Positions 60,926 through 64,000 of a stretch of 64,000 nt of DNA are shown here, in pieces (position 1 is the stretch's first letter; every line of letters begins with the position of its first letter). The stretch spans positions 186,001 through 250,000 of the forward strand of contig NZ_JAKFFS010000006.1 of NCBI RefSeq assembly GCF_021502725.1. Direction: 5' to 3'. Made by a program: the position numbers and the translations under genes. The DNA is from Dyadobacter sp. CY345 (GTDB taxonomy: Bacteria; Bacteroidota; Bacteroidia; Cytophagales; Spirosomataceae). The notes below the pieces were generated by a model, which worked only from the letters and a program-made list of their open reading frames with translations, was not told where the DNA came from and did no database searches.

Positions 60926-62566
60926 TCAATCTTTGTTAGCCATCGCATCCAACAGCGTATAACGGCTTTTGTGTTTGTCTGTCTCCAGACGGCTGTTAAC
61001 GTCAAGGTACATGTATTTGGCATCACCTTCCTTGTTCAAGGGAGACCATTCAGGCAAACCTTTTCCGTTAGGGTTTGATGTTTTCACAAAATTGGCAAAA
61101 TACTCCTGCATCGTTTCCGACACTTTATGATCTTCCGGCGTCCAGGCATAAACCTTATTCAGTGAAAGATTTCCCATCGCATATTCAATTTCAGCCGAGT
61201 GCACAGCACCTTTTGGCAACGGTGGTTTCGCCGCAGACGTCTCGGTGCTTTTGGAAATCCCTCCGGCCAGGTTTGCAGAAACATTTCCAACCTCTGCGCT
61301 CATAGCAGGCCGTGGACGACCATATAGATAGCGATAAACTGGTTTGCCTCCGCCAGTTTTTGTATGAATATCGATCCATTTCCAGGTACCGAAACCGATG
61401 AAACGGTCTCCGGCAAGATCCGTGGCAACCTGTTCAACATCTGCGTCAGAGGCTGCCGAATATTCTTTCAGAACTTTGTCAGCTTGTTCGCCATAAAGCT
61501 TTTGAACTGCTTTTGTATAATTTTCTAGCGTCGGACTTTCTTTGCCAAGGATCATCCTGTAATTCATTTCCTCCGTATTCCAACCTGCGAGTAAAGGCAC
61601 CTGGGACTGTTTTCCCGACAGGTATGTCTTCATTGGTGGCTCAGGAAAAAAGTATCCGTCGACCGCGGACATAAATCGTGGGACATCCGCTTTTGCAGTG
61701 GCCTTCAGCAAATCGTCTGCGGAAATAGTGCGCATTTCCGACAGGGAATTTTTTCCAACCATTGTGTTGAATTTTAATCCTGCCTGCTCTGCCTGTGCCA
61801 AAGGAACCGGTGGCAAAGTACCCAGAACCGATCCGCTTTCCCCAATCGCAGCTGAAAACAGATTTTTTGATAGCGGCGAGGCCATCAACGCGCTAACAGA
61901 CAGTGATCCGGCAGACTCACCAGCGATGGTAACTCTGGCAGGATCACCACCAAACGCGGCGATGTTTTGCTTCACCCAGGCCAGCGCCGCAGCCTGATCC
62001 AGATATCCGTAATTTCCTGAGGCGTGGTGCGGGGACTCTTTTGTTAGATCTTCGGAAGCATAAAAGCCGAAAACGCCCAGACGGTAGTTGACGGTCAGGC
62101 TGACAATTCCTTTTTTCGCCATACTTTCTCCATCATAGCGCCCCTCGGAACCATCACCTGCAACAAAACCCCCTCCGTAAAAATATACCAGAACAGGTAG
62201 TTTTTCATTAGCCGATTTTGCCGGGGTCCATACATTGAGATAGAGACAATCTTCGCTCATGCCGTCGGAACGAAAACCCATATCGCCGAAAACTGCGTTC
62301 TGCATGGCACGAGGACCAAATTTATTCGTTTTACGGACTCCCTGCCAGTTTTTCACGGGCTGAGGCTCACGCCAGCGAAATTCTCCCACAGGCGGGGCAG
62401 CAAACGGAATCCCTTTGTAAGACCTCACGCCAGAGGCTTCAATAACACCTTCTACGGTTCCATTAGTTGTTTTCGCCAGAGGTTGTGACTCTGCCTTTTT
62501 AGACTGGGCCAGGGCACTCTGCATCATTTGCAGCGCCACCAGCATAGTAATAAATATTATTTTCAT
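60926..62566 (-). CDS. Secreted type-B carboxylesterase
   Basis: 546 residues, full-length for the carboxylesterase/para-nitrobenzyl esterase family. Signal peptide (IIFITMLVALQMMQSALA). The oxyanion-hole region VYFYGGGFVAGDG, EDCLYLNVWTP and the nucleophile GESAGS (S218) are present, with a C-terminal catalytic His expected near the GAVHSAEIEYAMG segment. Hydrolyses an ester of unknown nature in the periplasm. It is divergent, 140 nt away, from the Nudix-like regulator gene, which may control it. Confidence 0.92.
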   Translation of the reverse strand: MKIIFITMLVALQMMQSALAQSKKAESQPLAKTTNGTVEGVIEASGVRSYKGIPFAAPPVGEFRWREPQPVKNWQGVRKTNKFGPRAMQNAVFGDMGFRSDGMSEDCLYLNVWTPAKSANEKLPVLVYFYGGGFVAGDGSEGRYDGESMAKKGIVSLTVNYRLGVFGFYASEDLTKESPHHASGNYGYLDQAAALAWVKQNIAAFGGDPARVTIAGESAGSLSVSALMASPLSKNLFSAAIGESGSVLGTLPPVPLAQAEQAGLKFNTMVGKNSLSEMRTISADDLLKATAKADVPRFMSAVDGYFFPEPPMKTYLSGKQSQVPLLAGWNTEEMNYRMILGKESPTLENYTKAVQKLYGEQADKVLKEYSAASDADVEQVATDLAGDRFIGFGTWKWIDIHTKTGGGKPVYRYLYGRPRPAMSAEVGNVSANLAGGISKSTETSAAKPPLPKGAVHSAEIEYAMGNLSLNKVYAWTPEDHKVSETMQEYFANFVKTSNPNGKGLPEWSPLNKEGDAKYMYLDVNSRLETDKHKSRYTLLDAMANKD

Positions 62567-62624
62567 TTCATTTTATTTTAAGTAAACATTGGTTGGTTAA
62601 AGCATTTTGTAATAGTAATTTCTA

Positions 62625-62647
62625 TATTGTCTCAATCTGGAACAATA
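62625..62647. promoter_or_regulatory. Inverted repeat in divergent promoter region
   Basis: TATTGT-N11-ACAATA lies midway between the esterase and Nudix-like regulator genes. A candidate operator for the regulator; the arms are only 6 bp. Confidence 0.35.
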
Positions 62648-62706
62648 ATATAAATTTATTTTCACAATCTTTCTTTTTTCTAACTTGCACGTAAAATTTT
62701 TATATC

Positions 62707-63450
62707 ATGGATGAAAAAGATGAGCGGTTTGAACAAAACTTCGAAGGAGTCGGATACCTGCCAGGCCTGGCTATGGACTTTGTAATATTCGGATTTGATC
62801 AGCATCAGCTTAAAATTCTCATTCTGGAATATCAAAATACAAGTTTGTACGCGCTCCCTGGGGGTTTTGTGAAAGAAAAAGAGAATTTGAATGACGCAGC
62901 CAGACGCGTCCTCCTTGAACGTACCGGGCTTTCCGATATTTACATAGATCAGTTTTACACTTTTGGAGATTTGGCTCGCTATGATGAAGTGCCGCTACGC
63001 ACGATAATGCAGGCGAAGGGTATTAGTCCGGCTGCCGATCACTGGTTATTGCGCCGGTTTATTTCTGTGGGATATTATGCATTGATTGATTTTAGAAAAG
63101 CCGCTCCCAGGCCTGACCCGCTATCAGATACCTGCGTCTGGTACACACTTGACAAACTACCAACGCTGATGCTTGATCATAATGTTATCGTACAAAAAGC
63201 GCTGGAAACGCTCAGAGCCGATCTTGACAGAAAACTGGGTGGATATGAAAGCTGGGCAGCCCCCTTGCTGCCGAAAGCATTCACGATGAGCGAGCTTCAG
63301 AAATTATACGAAACGATCCTGGGCCAGAAACTTCGCCGATCAAGTTTCCAGCGGAAAGTGCTTGGCCTTGATATTTTGGAAAGACTAGAAAAACAATATA
63401 GCGGAGGTGCGCACAAGGCGCCCTATTTATATCAATTTATAGCGAGATAG
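62707..63450 (+). CDS. NrtR/AraR-type regulator with degenerate Nudix domain
   Basis: 247 residues. The N-terminal Nudix fold (VIFGFDQHQLKILILEYQN) has GGFVKEKENLNDAARRVLLE in place of the Nudix box. Aligned to GX5EX7REUXEEXGU, residues 68 and 72 are Val and Arg instead of Glu, so hydrolysis is unlikely and ligand sensing is more likely. The C-terminal winged helix (FTMSELQKLYETILGQKLRRSSFQRKVL) is that of the NrtR/AraR family. It is divergent from the carboxylesterase gene. The ligand (sugar or nucleotide) is unknown. Confidence 0.88.
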   Translation: MDEKDERFEQNFEGVGYLPGLAMDFVIFGFDQHQLKILILEYQNTSLYALPGGFVKEKENLNDAARRVLLERTGLSDIYIDQFYTFGDLARYDEVPLRTIMQAKGISPAADHWLLRRFISVGYYALIDFRKAAPRPDPLSDTCVWYTLDKLPTLMLDHNVIVQKALETLRADLDRKLGGYESWAAPLLPKAFTMSELQKLYETILGQKLRRSSFQRKVLGLDILERLEKQYSGGAHKAPYLYQFIAR

Positions 63451-63862
63451 TTACTTTCAACTTTGGCTAAACTTAAAATAACTTTTCATTCCGTCATACC
63501 GTTTTAAATTAATACCGATTTTGTCCGGTTTATTTTTAAATCAACCAAACAAAGGCAAGTCGAAAGCTTGTTTCAATATTTTTTAAATGTCCTGCACAGT
63601 GTCAAATTAAAATAAGTTAATGGAACCTGACTGCTGTACTTTTGATATCAAAGTTATATAGAGTCGGACATGATGGCTTTATATCATTGTTAATTGTCGC
63701 CCAGAGAAGTTGAGCCGTACTAACAAGATCATGACCAAATTGTGAAAATCAGGCGACCTGGTATCGATAGTAATGTCAGACCTGGATTTATAGTTAAAAA
63801 ACAAAAAAAGCTTGAAAAACCGCCGACATTTTTAGTTAATGTCTATCTGCGTATATTTGAAA
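63451..63862. other. 412-bp gap before the antiporter gene
   Basis: AT-rich. Contains TACTTTTG (63637-63644) and TATATTTG (63852-63859), both matching the -7 consensus; the second would give an almost leaderless antiporter mRNA. A 63-codon ORF at 63742 overlaps the antiporter start and looks spurious. Confidence 0.4.
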
Positions 63863-64000
63863 ATGAACGCATATCTACCCTTTCTGATCGCCATGGTTGT
63901 TGCCATCGTGTTGCTGAACACTTTGGCCAATAAACTTAAAATCGCCTACCCTATTTTGCTGGTTTTGGCCGGACTTGTGACTGGCTTCATCCCCGGACTT
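63863..64000 (+). CDS. Na+/H+ antiporter, CPA1 type (5' end only)
   Basis: The first 46 codons, cut by the window end. MNAYLPFLIAMVVAIVLLNT is the first transmembrane helix; LANKLKIAYPILLVLAGLV and TGFIPGL match the second helix of NhaP-type cation/proton antiporters. Too little remains for ion specificity. Confidence 0.75.
   Translation, partial: MNAYLPFLIAMVVAIVLLNTLANKLKIAYPILLVLAGLVTGFIPGL

Noticed and set aside
63742-63933. 63-codon ORF before the antiporter
   Set aside because: It overlaps the antiporter start in another frame, and the translation is unlike a conserved protein.

Overview
The window looks like a chromosome segment of a Gram-negative Bacteroidota bacterium of the Cytophagales type (a Dyadobacter- or Spirosoma-like relative is the best guess, not proven). 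The support is a type IX secretion (gliding-motility C-terminal domain) protein, Bacteroidota-style Wzc proteins, a TAnnTTTG-type promoter, weak Shine-Dalgarno sequences and a DUF6252-like lipoprotein. About 50 kb is one very large exopolysaccharide/capsule locus; the last 13 kb is mixed housekeeping and accessory genes. I see no tRNA, rRNA, transposase or CRISPR array.

Left module (1-24761, plus strand). The window opens inside a Wzc tyrosine kinase. Next come four nucleotide-sugar genes (ugd, manC, fcl, gmd) for UDP-glucuronate, GDP-mannose and GDP-L-fucose. An AT-rich stretch (about 6.3-16.4 kb) has the usual content of a variable repeat-unit region: flippase Wzx, an FrhB-like iron-sulfur protein coupled to a polysaccharide pyruvyl transferase, a probable polymerase Wzy, four glycosyltransferases and two WcaF-like acyltransferases. 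Base composition then rises again through a VanZ-like protein, a WcaI-type glycosyltransferase, a YjbH-type outer-membrane protein split into two genes, a WcaJ-type initiating transferase, an Ala-rich lipoprotein and a lone rfbD.

Middle (24819-29648). A minus-strand type IX secretion substrate and a 1.2-kb gene-free gap precede a probable GDP-mannose 3,5-epimerase and a WecG/TagA-type glycosyltransferase.

Right module (30010-50372). A minus-strand run reading from 45562 down to 30010 holds a second Wzc, a fucosyltransferase-like protein, a second Wzx, a GT11 fucosyltransferase, a probable second Wzy, further glycosyltransferases, two acyltransferases and a secreted parallel beta-helix protein. 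A 2-kb gene-free region separates this run from a plus-strand WcaJ paralogue, a DUF1972 glycosyltransferase and the only Wza-type export lipoprotein in view. Most assembly functions are therefore present twice, and GDP-fucose made by left-module enzymes probably feeds fucosyltransferases in the right module.

Right flank (51228-64000). This part has a divergent histidine kinase/LuxR-type response regulator pair, a GH78-like rhamnosidase, an exonuclease/GIY-YIG fusion, a Tat-signal Gfo/Idh/MocA oxidoreductase, small stress-related or hypothetical genes, a secreted type-B carboxylesterase divergent from a regulator with a degenerate Nudix box, and the first 46 codons of a cation/proton antiporter.

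A short box, ACTCAACG(T/G), recurs just upstream of many start codons on both strands. It is the most striking pattern that the gene list does not explain.
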